DNA of 64,000 bases, taken from Aureimonas frigidaquae (GTDB taxonomy: Bacteria; Pseudomonadota; Alphaproteobacteria; Rhizobiales; Rhizobiaceae). The position numbers and the translations under genes were made by a program. Below, in pieces: positions 7,969 to 16,257 of this stretch; the first letter of the stretch is position 1, and the number at the start of each line of letters is the position of its first letter. The notes under the pieces are model-generated. The model did no database searches. It worked only from the letters and a program-made list of their open reading frames with translations, and had not been told where the DNA came from. The stretch covers positions 62,001 through 126,000 of the forward strand of contig NZ_BBWR01000010.1 in assembly GCF_001463905.1 (NCBI RefSeq), read 5' to 3'.

Positions 7969-9159
7969 TCAGGCCACCGCTTCGCGCAGCCGGCCGGGGC
8001 CGAACATGGTGATGCCGCCCAGGAAGGTCGCCGCCCCGGCCAGGAGTATGGCGCCTTGCGGACCCAGCCCGTCCGTCAGGAGGCCGCCCGCCACGGCGCC
8101 GAGCGCGATGGCGATCTGGAAGGCGGAGACGAGCAACGCCCCGGCGCTTTCCGCCTCGTCCGGCGCCGCCCGCGTCATATAGGTCTGGAGCGAGACCGGA
8201 AGCGCGCCGAAGGCCATGCCCCACAATGCCGTCAGGCCGGCCGCCACGGGCACCGAGGCGCCGAGGGTAACGAGCCCGAAGGCCGTGATGGCGATGGCGA
8301 AGGCGGCCGTGCCCGCGGTGCGGGCCGCGCTGCGGCTGGCGCCGGCGCCGCCAAGGAGGTTGCCGAGAAAGCCGCCAATGCCGAAGGCCAGGAGGACGAA
8401 AGAGATCGTCTCGACCGACATGCGCGGCACCGCTTCCAGATAGGCCCGGATATAGGTGAAGCCGGCGAAATGGCCCGATATGGCCAGAACCACCGTCAGC
8501 AGCGCCAGCCGCACCCGCAGGCGCCGCGTCAGTCCGAACATGACCCGCAACCCCGGCGCGCCCGCAGGCGGCAGCGTCGGCAGGGTCGCCACCTGCACCG
8601 CCAGGGCGACCAGGCCGACGGCGCCGGCTGCCATGAATGCGGCGCGCCAGCCCCAGGCCGCACCGATGGCCGCGCCGAGCGGCGCGGCACAGACCGTCGC
8701 CACCGACACACCGGTCAGGATGATCGCCATGGCGCGGGCGAGCTGGTGCATGGGGACAAGGCGCATGGCGAGGGCGGCCGACAGGGCCCAGAAGCCACCG
8801 AGCGCAAGGCCCAGCGCCATGCGCGCCAGGAGGAGGATGCCGTAGCTCTGTGCCGTTGCCGACAGGATGTTCGACAGGGCGAGCAGCAGCGTCAGGCCGA
8901 TGACCACGCGCCGCCGGTCCATGCGCCGCGTGCCGATGACGATTCCGGGGCCGGCCAGCATGGCCACCAGCGCGGTCGCGGTGATGGCCTGGCCGGCGGT
9001 TCCGGACGATACACCGAGGTCGGCCGCCATGGGCGTCAGGAGGCTGACCGGCAGGAACTCGGCCGTTACCAGCCCGAAGACGCCGAGCGCCAGGGATATG
9101 ACGGCAGCCCAGGCCGCCGGCCTTTCGTCACCGTCTGCGATCTGCGTTAAGGATGTCAT
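7969..9159 (-). CDS. MFS transporter, DHA1 (AraJ/YdhP-like) family
   Basis: This 396-residue major-facilitator protein has twelve hydrophobic segments. The opening 'AVISLALGVFGLVTAEFLPVSL' is the DHA1 signature seen in AraJ, YdhP and NepI, in which TM1 contains G-x-x-x-x-E-F-x-P. The loop 2-3 region 'GTRRMDRRRVVIG' is a version of the MFS motif A. It would export a small molecule by proton antiport; the substrate is unknown. The ATG at 9159 is preferred over the one at 9174 because GGAG lies seven bases before it. The divergent AraC-type regulator starting 74 bases away is the likely controller. Confidence 0.88.
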   Translation of the reverse strand: MTSLTQIADGDERPAAWAAVISLALGVFGLVTAEFLPVSLLTPMAADLGVSSGTAGQAITATALVAMLAGPGIVIGTRRMDRRRVVIGLTLLLALSNILSATAQSYGILLLARMALGLALGGFWALSAALAMRLVPMHQLARAMAIILTGVSVATVCAAPLGAAIGAAWGWRAAFMAAGAVGLVALAVQVATLPTLPPAGAPGLRVMFGLTRRLRVRLALLTVVLAISGHFAGFTYIRAYLEAVPRMSVETISFVLLAFGIGGFLGNLLGGAGASRSAARTAGTAAFAIAITAFGLVTLGASVPVAAGLTALWGMAFGALPVSLQTYMTRAAPDEAESAGALLVSAFQIAIALGAVAGGLLTDGLGPQGAILLAGAATFLGGITMFGPGRLREAVA

Positions 9160-9233
9160 GGGAGGACTCCGCATTGAATAGGAGCCGGACGTTAGGGGTG
9201 ACGTCCTGGACTTTGAATGCTAGTTTATCCAAC

Positions 9234-10220
9234 ATGCTTGACCAATCGTCCAATCCCGACACCTCCACGATCGATCCGCTCAGCGATATGCTGCGCGGCC
9301 TGCGCCTGGAGGGCGTGACCTACAAGCGCTGCCAGATGGACACGCGCTTCGGCCGCAGCTTCGCCGATGGCGGGATGGCGCGGCTGCATGTCGTCTCCGG
9401 GGCCGATTGCTGGCTGCGGGAGCCCGGTGGTGCCTGGGTCGAAATCCCGGACGGAACCGGGGTCTTCCTGCCGCGGGGAGAGGCGCATGCCCTCGCCAGC
9501 AGCCCTGACGAAGCGTTGCTCCCCTTCGAGGCCGCCGCCGGAACCAGACTCTGCGATGGCGTTTTCGATCTCGATTGCGGCGCCTGCAAGGGTGGCCCCA
9601 TCATCTTCACCGGGCTCCTGCGCTTCAACATCGATGCGTCCCATCCGCTGCTGCGCCTGATGCCCGACGTCATGCGCAGCTGTGCCCTGGCGCATGGCGG
9701 CGACGGCCGGGATGCGGCCGTGCCCTCGCTCATCGAGGCCATGGCGCAGGAACTGTCGCTGGAGCGCGTCGGTGCGGCCGGCATCCTGGCCAGGCTTGCC
9801 GATGTGCTGGCGGCGCTGATCATCCGCTCCTTTGTGGAAAACGGGTGTGCGGACGCCACGGGGTGGATCGCGGCCGTGCGCAACCCGGATATTGGCCGCG
9901 TCCTGGCAGCCATCCACCGCAACCCGGAGGCGGAGTGGAGCCTGGCGCGGATGGCCGGGCTGATGGGTGCATCGCGCTCCGGCTTTGCCGAGCGCTTCGC
10001 GCGGATCGTCGGCGAGACGCCGGCCCGATACGTGGCGCGGGTGCGCATGTACGAGGCGCGGCAGTGGCTGCAGCGGGACGGCATCCGCGTCGCCGCGGCG
10101 GCCGACAGGCTGGGCTACGAATCGGAAGCCTCGTTCAGCCGCGCCTTCAAGCGCATCGTGGGCGTGTCGCCCGGTCGGCTTCGCGCCGCGGCCTCCGACG
10201 GGGCCGCCTCGGCACGCTGA
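9234..10220 (+). CDS. AraC-family transcriptional regulator with cupin_6-type sensor
   Basis: This 328-residue regulator has an N-terminal cupin domain (LHVVSGADCWLR at about residues 50-60, FLPRGEAHALASS near residue 80) of the 'cupin_6' kind. It is followed by an insertion with CGACKGGP and a C-terminal double helix-turn-helix (WSLARMAGLMGASRSGFAER, then AAAADRLGYESEASFSRAFK). The ending GVSPGRLR is typical of AraC proteins. The gene is divergent from the MFS transporter with a short shared promoter region (9160-9233), so control of the pump is likely. The ATG at 9234 is the first start that does not run into the neighbouring promoter. Confidence 0.87.
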   Translation: MLDQSSNPDTSTIDPLSDMLRGLRLEGVTYKRCQMDTRFGRSFADGGMARLHVVSGADCWLREPGGAWVEIPDGTGVFLPRGEAHALASSPDEALLPFEAAAGTRLCDGVFDLDCGACKGGPIIFTGLLRFNIDASHPLLRLMPDVMRSCALAHGGDGRDAAVPSLIEAMAQELSLERVGAAGILARLADVLAALIIRSFVENGCADATGWIAAVRNPDIGRVLAAIHRNPEAEWSLARMAGLMGASRSGFAERFARIVGETPARYVARVRMYEARQWLQRDGIRVAAAADRLGYESEASFSRAFKRIVGVSPGRLRAAASDGAASAR

Positions 10221-10231
10221 GGCGGCGTCGG

Positions 10232-11290
10232 CTACAGGACCTTGCCGCGGGCGGCGACGGGCCAGAGCTCCATATGCCCATCCTCATGCCGGACATGCAC
10301 GGCATCGACCATGTTGGTCACCACGCAGGCGTGGTTGGGGATGATCGACACGCGGTCTCCCACCGTCAGGCCGATCGGCCCTTCGCTGACCAGCCGGCCG
10401 TGCTCCTCGGACAACTGGTCGATGAGGATGTCCGGCCGACCGACGACCGCCCCGTGACCGACCAGGCCCAGGAGGTCGGATGTCAGCACTTTCGATCCCG
10501 CGTCGATGATGGCGCGGTGCGGCGTCGGCACGGACACGACCGTCGCCTCGACCCGCAGCGCGCAATCCCCCTCCTGCGCCACGCCGCGCGCCATGAGCGA
10601 GCGGTCGTTATAGACGTAGGTGCCGGGGCGATACTCGGTGATGACGCCGGCGGTCTCAGCCGACCATATGTCCGGGGTGCCGCCGCTCGTCACCGTCGGA
10701 ACGTCGAGCCCGGCCGCTTCGATCAGGCCGCGCGCCTGCGCCAGGAACGCCGCCGCGCCGGCCGCGCCGCCGGCCGGTGGATAGGTCATCAGCCCGCCAA
10801 AGCGCAGGCCCTTGAGTCCGGCGATGTGCAGGGCCAGCGCGCGCGCGGCCTCCGGCGTCTGCACGCCGCAGCGCTGGCCGCCCGTGTCGCATTCCACCAG
10901 GACGGTCAGCGGTTCGGGCGCGGACGTAAAAGCCGCCGCAAGCCCGTCGGCGACGGCGGCGCTGTCGGCCACGACCGACAGGCGCACCCGGGCGGCCAGT
11001 TCCTTGAGCCCGTCGATCTTCTGCGCGCCCAGTATGTTGTAGGTCAAAAGCACGTCGCGGATCTCGGGCGCGCCCTTTACCATGGCCAGCGCTTCCGAGA
11101 CCTTCTGGCAGGTGATGCCCACGGCCCCGGCCTCGATCTGCCGCGCGGCCAGCCAAGGCAGCTTATGGGTCTTGATATGCGGCCGGGCGGCCAGGCCCTC
11201 GCGGTCCGCCACCGCCTGGAACTTGCGGATATTGGCGAGCGCCACCGCCAGATCGACGATCACGGCGGGGGTTTCGATCGGCTGTGCCAT
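10232..11290 (-). CDS. D-serine dehydratase / D-threonine aldolase-like PLP enzyme (DSD1 family)
   Basis: This 352-residue fold-type III PLP enzyme has an alanine-racemase-like N-terminal barrel. The PLP lysine is K40 in RPHIKTHK. A C-terminal metal pair appears as NHAC (H320, C322), the zinc ligands described for eukaryotic-type D-serine dehydratase; D-threonine aldolases carry a related site. The reaction would be conversion of D-serine to pyruvate plus ammonia, or cleavage of D-threonine to glycine plus acetaldehyde. The start at 11290 has AGGA just upstream. A RidA-family gene starts 160 bases away on the other strand, which fits dehydratase chemistry because RidA hydrolyses the enamine/imine intermediate. 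I cannot decide between dehydratase and aldolase from sequence alone. Confidence 0.82.
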   Translation of the reverse strand: MAQPIETPAVIVDLAVALANIRKFQAVADREGLAARPHIKTHKLPWLAARQIEAGAVGITCQKVSEALAMVKGAPEIRDVLLTYNILGAQKIDGLKELAARVRLSVVADSAAVADGLAAAFTSAPEPLTVLVECDTGGQRCGVQTPEAARALALHIAGLKGLRFGGLMTYPPAGGAAGAAAFLAQARGLIEAAGLDVPTVTSGGTPDIWSAETAGVITEYRPGTYVYNDRSLMARGVAQEGDCALRVEATVVSVPTPHRAIIDAGSKVLTSDLLGLVGHGAVVGRPDILIDQLSEEHGRLVSEGPIGLTVGDRVSIIPNHACVVTNMVDAVHVRHEDGHMELWPVAARGKVL

Positions 11291-11450
11291 GCTTCCTGCC
11301 CTTGTCCTGCCTCTTGGCGTTGAACCTGTCCCAGATGCGGGGGCCGGGTCAATCCATGGTGGCCGGTATCCCTTGCCGCGCACGAACGATAGATTGCCCG
11401 CGCAACGCAAAAATGGCGGCCGCTGCCGGCCGCGATGGAAAGGACGAACC

Positions 11451-11840
11451 ATGACGATCAAGCGTTACGGCACGGGATCCAAAGGCGCCGGTGGGCAGCC
11501 CCTTCCCTTCGCACGCGCCGTGGAGGCCGATGGCTGGCTCTACGTGTCCGGCCAGGTGGCGATGGAGAACGGCGAAATCGTCGGCGGCGGCATCGTGGCA
11601 CAGACGCACAAGACGATGGAAAACGTCATCGCCATTTTGAACGAGGCCGGCTACGGGCTCGAGGATGTCGTGCGGGTCGGCGTGTGGCTGGACGATCCGC
11701 GCGACTTCTGGAGCTTCAACGGCGTCTATGCGCAGTACTTCACGCAACATCCGCCGGCACGGGCCTGCGTGCAATCCTCCATGATGGTCGATTGCAAGGT
11801 GGAGATCGATTGCGTGGCCTACCGCAAGCCGGGCGCCTAG
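11451..11840 (+). CDS. RidA family reactive-intermediate deaminase
   Basis: This 129-residue single-domain protein of the RidA/YjgF/UK114 family has a trimeric chorismate-mutase-like fold. Diagnostic features are 'GWLYVSGQVAMENGEIVGGG', 'QTHKTMENVIAILNEAG' and the arginine in 'PPARACVQ' (R104), equivalent to the catalytic arginine that binds the imino-acid carboxylate. It would hydrolyse 2-aminoacrylate or related imines in the cytoplasm, a by-product of PLP dehydratases, and the divergent neighbour is such an enzyme. The start ATG at 11451 sits after AAGGACGAACC. The stop overlaps the convergent dehydrogenase stop in the palindrome CTAG. Confidence 0.9.
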   Translation: MTIKRYGTGSKGAGGQPLPFARAVEADGWLYVSGQVAMENGEIVGGGIVAQTHKTMENVIAILNEAGYGLEDVVRVGVWLDDPRDFWSFNGVYAQYFTQHPPARACVQSSMMVDCKVEIDCVAYRKPGA

Positions 11841-12727
11841 CCGGCCCGGCCTGCGCGCAGCCGCTCGATGATGCCTGAAAAGTCGACGCCGCCCTGGCCC
11901 TCGGCATCCATGGCGGCGTAAAGCGCCTGAGCATGCTTGCCCAGAGGCGTTTGCGCCCCGCTGGAGCGGGCGGCGTCCTGCGCCAGCGTCAGATCCTTCA
12001 GCATCAGCCCGGCCGCAAAGCCCGGCCTGTAGTCCCGGTTGGAAGGCGCTGCGGGAACCGGCCCCGGCACGGGGCAGTAGCTGGTCAGGGACCAGCATTG
12101 CCCCGATGCCGTGGAGGCGACGTCGAAGAGCGCCTGATGCGACAGGCCCAACCGCTCCGCCAGGACGAAGGCCTCGCACACGCCGATCATGGAAATGCCG
12201 AGGATCATGTTGTTGCAGATCTTGGCCGCCTGGCCCGCGCCGCCGGCTCCGCAATGCACGATGCGCCGCCCCATCGCCGCCAGGATCGGCTCGGCCGCGG
12301 CAAACCCCTCCGTTGTCCCGCCACACATGAAGGTCAGCGTGGCCTCGCTCGCCCCGACCGTTCCGCCCGAGACCGGCGCGTCGAGCGAGACGAGGCCCTG
12401 CGCCTGCGCGATGGCATGGGCGGCGCGGGCGCTGTCGACGTCGATCGTCGAGCAGTCGATGAAGAGCGTCCCCTCACCACTGGCCGGGACGAGGTCGGTC
12501 CAGACGGACACGACATGGCGGCCGGCGGGCAGCATGGTGATGACGATCTGCGCCCCCCGCGCCGCCGCCACGGCGCTCGAGGCAATGGCAAGCCCTCGCG
12601 CGGCAGCACCCGCCGTCGCATCGGGCGACAGGTCGAAGGCCGTGACAGTGTGCCCCGCTGCGACGAGGTTCAGCGCCATGGGCAATCCCATATTGCCGAG
12701 GCCGATGAAGGCGATGGAATGCGGCAT
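11837..12727 (-). CDS. 3-hydroxyisobutyrate dehydrogenase-like NAD-binding oxidoreductase
   Basis: This 296-residue beta-hydroxyacid dehydrogenase has the N-terminal Rossmann motif FIGLGNMGLPMA (G9, G11, G14). The substrate-binding block DAPVSGGTVGASEATLTFM and the catalytic lysine K169 in GQAAKICNNMI, with the following N-N, are also present. Family members oxidise 3-hydroxyisobutyrate (valine breakdown), tartronate semialdehyde or related 3-hydroxy acids; the full motif set fits MmsB best. The ribosome-binding site AGGAG lies five bases before the ATG. It follows the liv transporter operon on the same strand after an 88-base gap, so it may use imported branched-chain amino-acid carbon. Substrate is inferred. 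Confidence 0.83.
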   Translation of the reverse strand: MPHSIAFIGLGNMGLPMALNLVAAGHTVTAFDLSPDATAGAAARGLAIASSAVAAARGAQIVITMLPAGRHVVSVWTDLVPASGEGTLFIDCSTIDVDSARAAHAIAQAQGLVSLDAPVSGGTVGASEATLTFMCGGTTEGFAAAEPILAAMGRRIVHCGAGGAGQAAKICNNMILGISMIGVCEAFVLAERLGLSHQALFDVASTASGQCWSLTSYCPVPGPVPAAPSNRDYRPGFAAGLMLKDLTLAQDAARSSGAQTPLGKHAQALYAAMDAEGQGGVDFSGIIERLRAGRAG

Positions 12728-12815
12728 GCTCACTCCTGGCATATTGAAACGATCATCCGCGCTTGCAGCCGGCCAGCCGCCCACCCGACCGGGACGGCGC
12801 GAAAGCTGCCCGCGA

Positions 12816-13820
12816 TCAGGGGTTCGGCGCCCGGTCGTCCATCCGCGCGGACAGGCGCCGCCCAAGGCGGGAGTGGAGGAACTCACCCACGAGGCCGCGG
12901 CGGAACAGAAGCACGCAGATCATGAAGATCAGGCCGGTGATGATGGTCACGGGAAAGGCCGAGGTGGCGAGGTAATTCTGCAGCGTCACCACGAGGGCGG
13001 CCCCCACGAAGGGTCCGAGCATGGTGCCGATGCCGCCGAGCAGCGTCATCAGGATGACTTCGCCCGACATCTGCCACGCCACGTCGGTCAGGGTGGCGAA
13101 CTGGAAGACCAGCGCCTTCAACGCGCCGGCCAGGCCCGCCAGCGTAGCCGACATGACAAAGGCAGCCAGCTTGTAGGAGGACACGGAATAGCCGAGCGAG
13201 ATGGCGCGGTTCTCGTTCTCGCGGATGGATTTCAGGATCATGCCGAAGGGCGAATGGACGATGCGGTGGATGGCGAACATGCCGATCAGGAAGACCGCCA
13301 GGACGAAGTAATACATGTTCAGCCCCTGGTTCAGATCGATGAGCCCGAAGAGCCATCCGCGCGGCACGGCCTGGATGCCGTCCTCTCCGTGGGTGAAGGG
13401 CGCCTGGAGGCAGAAGAAGAAGAACATCTGCGCCAGCGCCAGGGTGATCATGGCGAAGTAGATGCCCTGGCGCCGGATGGCGAGCCCGCCCATCAGGAGG
13501 CCGAGCACCGCCGCACCGGCCATGCCGGCCAGGATGCCGAGTTCGGGCGGCAGGCCCCAGACCTTCACCGTATGCGCCGTCACATAGGCCGCCCCGCCGA
13601 AGAACGCCGCATGGCCAAAGGACAGAAGGCCCGTATAGCCGAGCAGAAGGTTGAAGGCCGCCGCGAAGAGGGCGAAGCACAGGAGCTTCATCAGGAAGAT
13701 CGGGTAGAGCCAGAAGGGTGCCGCCACGAGCAGCACCAGGCCGGCGGCCACGAGGGCAAGCTTGAGTGGCGTGGCGCGCCGGGCGGAAGCGTGTTTCATG
13801 GCCAATGCCGCGTGCGTCAT
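12816..13820 (-). CDS. livM: Branched-chain amino acid/amide ABC transporter permease LivM
   Basis: This 334-residue inner-membrane permease of the HAAT class has about nine hydrophobic helices. The family block 'FNLLLGYTGLLSFGHAAFFGGAAY' follows TM3, and the cytoplasmic coupling region 'SIRENENRAISLGYSVSSYKLAAF' is clear. It pairs with LivH to form the transmembrane channel. The start at 13820 lies one base after the livH stop, so translation is coupled. It is the last gene of the livK-livG-livF-livH-livM run read on the minus strand. The actual substrate could be branched-chain amino acids, urea or short amides, because the permeases do not resolve it. Confidence 0.92.
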   Translation of the reverse strand: MTHAALAMKHASARRATPLKLALVAAGLVLLVAAPFWLYPIFLMKLLCFALFAAAFNLLLGYTGLLSFGHAAFFGGAAYVTAHTVKVWGLPPELGILAGMAGAAVLGLLMGGLAIRRQGIYFAMITLALAQMFFFFCLQAPFTHGEDGIQAVPRGWLFGLIDLNQGLNMYYFVLAVFLIGMFAIHRIVHSPFGMILKSIRENENRAISLGYSVSSYKLAAFVMSATLAGLAGALKALVFQFATLTDVAWQMSGEVILMTLLGGIGTMLGPFVGAALVVTLQNYLATSAFPVTIITGLIFMICVLLFRRGLVGEFLHSRLGRRLSARMDDRAPNP

Positions 13821-13821
13821 G

Positions 13822-14706
13822 TCAGGCCCTCCCGAACAGGCCGGCCGGCCGCACCAGCAGCACCACCGCCATGATGACGAAGATCACGATATTGGAGGCT
13901 TCCGGGTAGAAGACCTTGGTCAACCCCTCGCACAGGCCGAGGAGATAACCCGTCACGATGGCCCCGCCGATGGAGCCCATGCCCCCCACCACGACCACGG
14001 CGAAGACGATGATGATGATGTTGGAGCCCATCAGCGGGCTGACCTGATAGACCGGCGCCGCCAGGATGCCGGCCAGTCCCGCCAGCGCCGCGCCCAGACC
14101 GTAGGTGAAGGTCAGGAGGAGCGGCACGTTGACGCCGAAGGCCCGCACCAGCGTCGGGTTTTCCGTCGCGGCGCGTAAGTAGGCGCCGAGCTTGGTCTTT
14201 TCGATCAGCAGCCAGGTGGCGATGCAGACGACGAGCGATGCAAGAACGATGAAGCCGCGATAGTTCGGCAGGAACATGAAACCGAGATTCGTCCCGCCCG
14301 CCAGTTGCGGCGGCGGCGCATAGGGCTGCCCGGACGCGCCGAAATAGTAGCGGAACGTGCCTTCCAGGACGAGCGCCAGCCCGAAGGTGAAGAGCAGACC
14401 ATAGAGATGGTCCAGATCGTAGAGCCGCGACAGGGCGAAGCGCTCCAGGAGCGCGCCGGTCAGCCCGACGATCAGCGGCGCCAGGATCAGCGCGGGCCAG
14501 AAGCCGATGCCGGCATAGGCCAGCAGCAGGTAGCCCGCAAAGGCGCCCAGCATGTACTGCGCCCCATGGGCGAAGTTGATGATGCGCAGGAGCCCGAAGA
14601 TGATGGCGAGCCCCAGGCTCAGCATCGCATAGAAGGAGCCGTTGATCAGGCCGACGAGAAGCTGGCCCATGAGCGCCTGGACGGGGATGCCGAAGATCAT
14701 CGTCAT
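13822..14706 (-). CDS. livH: Branched-chain amino acid/amide ABC transporter permease LivH
   Basis: This 294-residue membrane permease opens with 'LLVGLINGSFYAMLSLGLAIIF' and 'INFAHGAQYMLGAFAGYLL', the defining N-terminal signature of LivH. The coupling-loop pattern 'RAATENPTLVRAFGVNV' (an EAA-like element) lies mid-protein, and 'VVVVGGMGSIGGAIVTGYLLG' lies near the end. It forms the channel with LivM. Five bases separate it from the upstream livF stop, consistent with one transcript. Confidence 0.93.
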   Translation of the reverse strand: MTMIFGIPVQALMGQLLVGLINGSFYAMLSLGLAIIFGLLRIINFAHGAQYMLGAFAGYLLLAYAGIGFWPALILAPLIVGLTGALLERFALSRLYDLDHLYGLLFTFGLALVLEGTFRYYFGASGQPYAPPPQLAGGTNLGFMFLPNYRGFIVLASLVVCIATWLLIEKTKLGAYLRAATENPTLVRAFGVNVPLLLTFTYGLGAALAGLAGILAAPVYQVSPLMGSNIIIIVFAVVVVGGMGSIGGAIVTGYLLGLCEGLTKVFYPEASNIVIFVIMAVVLLVRPAGLFGRA

Positions 14707-14711
14707 GTCGC

Positions 14712-15452
14712 CTATACTCCCAGGACCTCGGCCAGCCGGTCGCGGTGGGCCGGCAGGTCACGCGTGGCGAAGCTGTCCACCATCTGGCCATGGTCCATGA
14801 GGTAGAAGCGATCCGCCACCTTGGCGGCGAAGCGGAAGTTCTGCTCCACCAGAAGCACCGTCAGGCCGCGCTTCTTCAACTCCACCAGGATCTCTCCGAT
14901 CCGGTCCACGATGACAGGCGCCAACCCCTCCGTCGGCTCGTCCAGGAGAAGCAGCCGCACGCCCGAACGCAGCATGCGGGCAATGGCGAGCATCTGCTGC
15001 TCGCCGCCGGAAAGCTGCGTGCCGCCGGAGCCGCGCCTCTCCTTCAGATTGGGAAAGAGCGTGTAGATTTCTTCTATGCTCATGCCGCCCGCGCCCAGCA
15101 TCGGCGGCAGCGTCAGGTTTTCCTCCACGGTCAGGGAGGCGAAGATGCCGCGCTCCTCGGGCACGTAGCCGATCCCGTGATGGGCGGTGCGGTGCAGCGG
15201 GACGGGCATCATGTCCCGCCCGTCCAGCCGGATCTCGCCCGTGCGCTTGCGCAAAATGCCCATGATCGCCCGCAGGGTCGTCGTCTTGCCGACGCCGTTG
15301 CGCCCGATCAGGGTGACGGTTTCGCCGGCGGCGATGTCGAGGTCCACCCCGTGCAGCGCATGGCTTTCGCCATACCAGGCATTCAGGCCGCGCACCGACA
15401 GGAGCGGCCGGGCCGCCGCCTGCGCATTGCCGGCATAAAGGGCGGCGCTCAT
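14712..15452 (-). CDS. livF: Branched-chain amino acid ABC transporter ATP-binding protein LivF
   Basis: This 246-residue ABC ATPase shows Walker A GRNGVGKTTT, the signature LSGGEQQMLAIARML, Walker B LLLLDEPTEGLAP and the switch histidine replaced by the usual 'VEQN' sequence of LivF. The LivF-specific 'GYVPEERGIFASLTVEENL' is present. It powers import together with LivG. The start ATG overlaps the livG stop (ATGA at 15449-15452). Confidence 0.93.
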   Translation of the reverse strand: MSAALYAGNAQAAARPLLSVRGLNAWYGESHALHGVDLDIAAGETVTLIGRNGVGKTTTLRAIMGILRKRTGEIRLDGRDMMPVPLHRTAHHGIGYVPEERGIFASLTVEENLTLPPMLGAGGMSIEEIYTLFPNLKERRGSGGTQLSGGEQQMLAIARMLRSGVRLLLLDEPTEGLAPVIVDRIGEILVELKKRGLTVLLVEQNFRFAAKVADRFYLMDHGQMVDSFATRDLPAHRDRLAEVLGV

Positions 15453-16249
15453 GCCTCGCTCCCCATATAGGCGGTCCGCACGCGCGGATCGGCGGCGACG
15501 GTGGCATAGTCCCCGGCCGCCAGGATCTCGCCGCGCTGGAGCACGGTGACGCGGTGGCACAGATTGGCCACGACCTTCAGATTGTGTTCCACCATCAGGA
15601 CGGCGCGGCTCCGGCCGACGGTGCGGATCAGTTCCGAAACCGTGCCGATATCCTCCTGCCCCATGCCGGCCATGGGCTCGTCCAACAGGAGCACCTTCGG
15701 CTCCAGCGCCAGCGTGGTGGCGATTTCGAGCACGCGCTTGCGGCCATAGGACAGGTCGGCCGCCAGCGCATCGCGCGCATCGCTGAGGCCGACTTCGTCC
15801 AGGAGCTCCAGCGCCCGCCGATTCAAGACGTCGAGCGCACTGAGCGGCCGCCAGAACTGCGTGGCCAGGCCCTGCGGACGCTGCAGCGCCACCTTCACAT
15901 TGTCGAGGACGGTCAGGTGCGGAAAGGTCGCCGAAATCTGGAAGGAGCGCACCAGCCCCATCCGCGCCACGCGGGCGGGGCGGGTTCGGGTGATGTCCTC
16001 GCCCGCCAGGCGAATTTCGCCGCGCGTTGGCTGCAGAAACTTGGTCAACAGGTTGAAGACGGTCGTCTTGCCGGCCCCGTTGGGACCGATCAGGGCATGG
16101 ACCTCACCGTGGCGGACGTCGAGATCGACGTCCTTGACGGCCGTGAACCCTCCGAAGTCACGGCGCAGGCCCCGGCAGGACAGGACCACCTCCCCTGCCG
16201 CGCCGACGCCGGCGGGCGCGTGCGGCCCGTCGCGATCCAGCTGCGTCAT
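15449..16249 (-). CDS. livG: Branched-chain amino acid ABC transporter ATP-binding protein LivG
   Basis: This 266-residue ABC ATPase has Walker A GPNGAGKTTVF, the signature ADLSYGRKRVLEIA (a LivG-type variant of LSGGQ) and Walker B VLLLDEPMAGMG. The 'LTKFLQPTRGEI' and 'RSFQISATFPHLTVLDN' stretches are typical of LivG. It pairs with LivF. It starts eight bases after the livK stop. Confidence 0.92.
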   Translation of the reverse strand: MTQLDRDGPHAPAGVGAAGEVVLSCRGLRRDFGGFTAVKDVDLDVRHGEVHALIGPNGAGKTTVFNLLTKFLQPTRGEIRLAGEDITRTRPARVARMGLVRSFQISATFPHLTVLDNVKVALQRPQGLATQFWRPLSALDVLNRRALELLDEVGLSDARDALAADLSYGRKRVLEIATTLALEPKVLLLDEPMAGMGQEDIGTVSELIRTVGRSRAVLMVEHNLKVVANLCHRVTVLQRGEILAAGDYATVAADPRVRTAYMGSEA

Positions 16250-16257
16250 CCGAGCGC

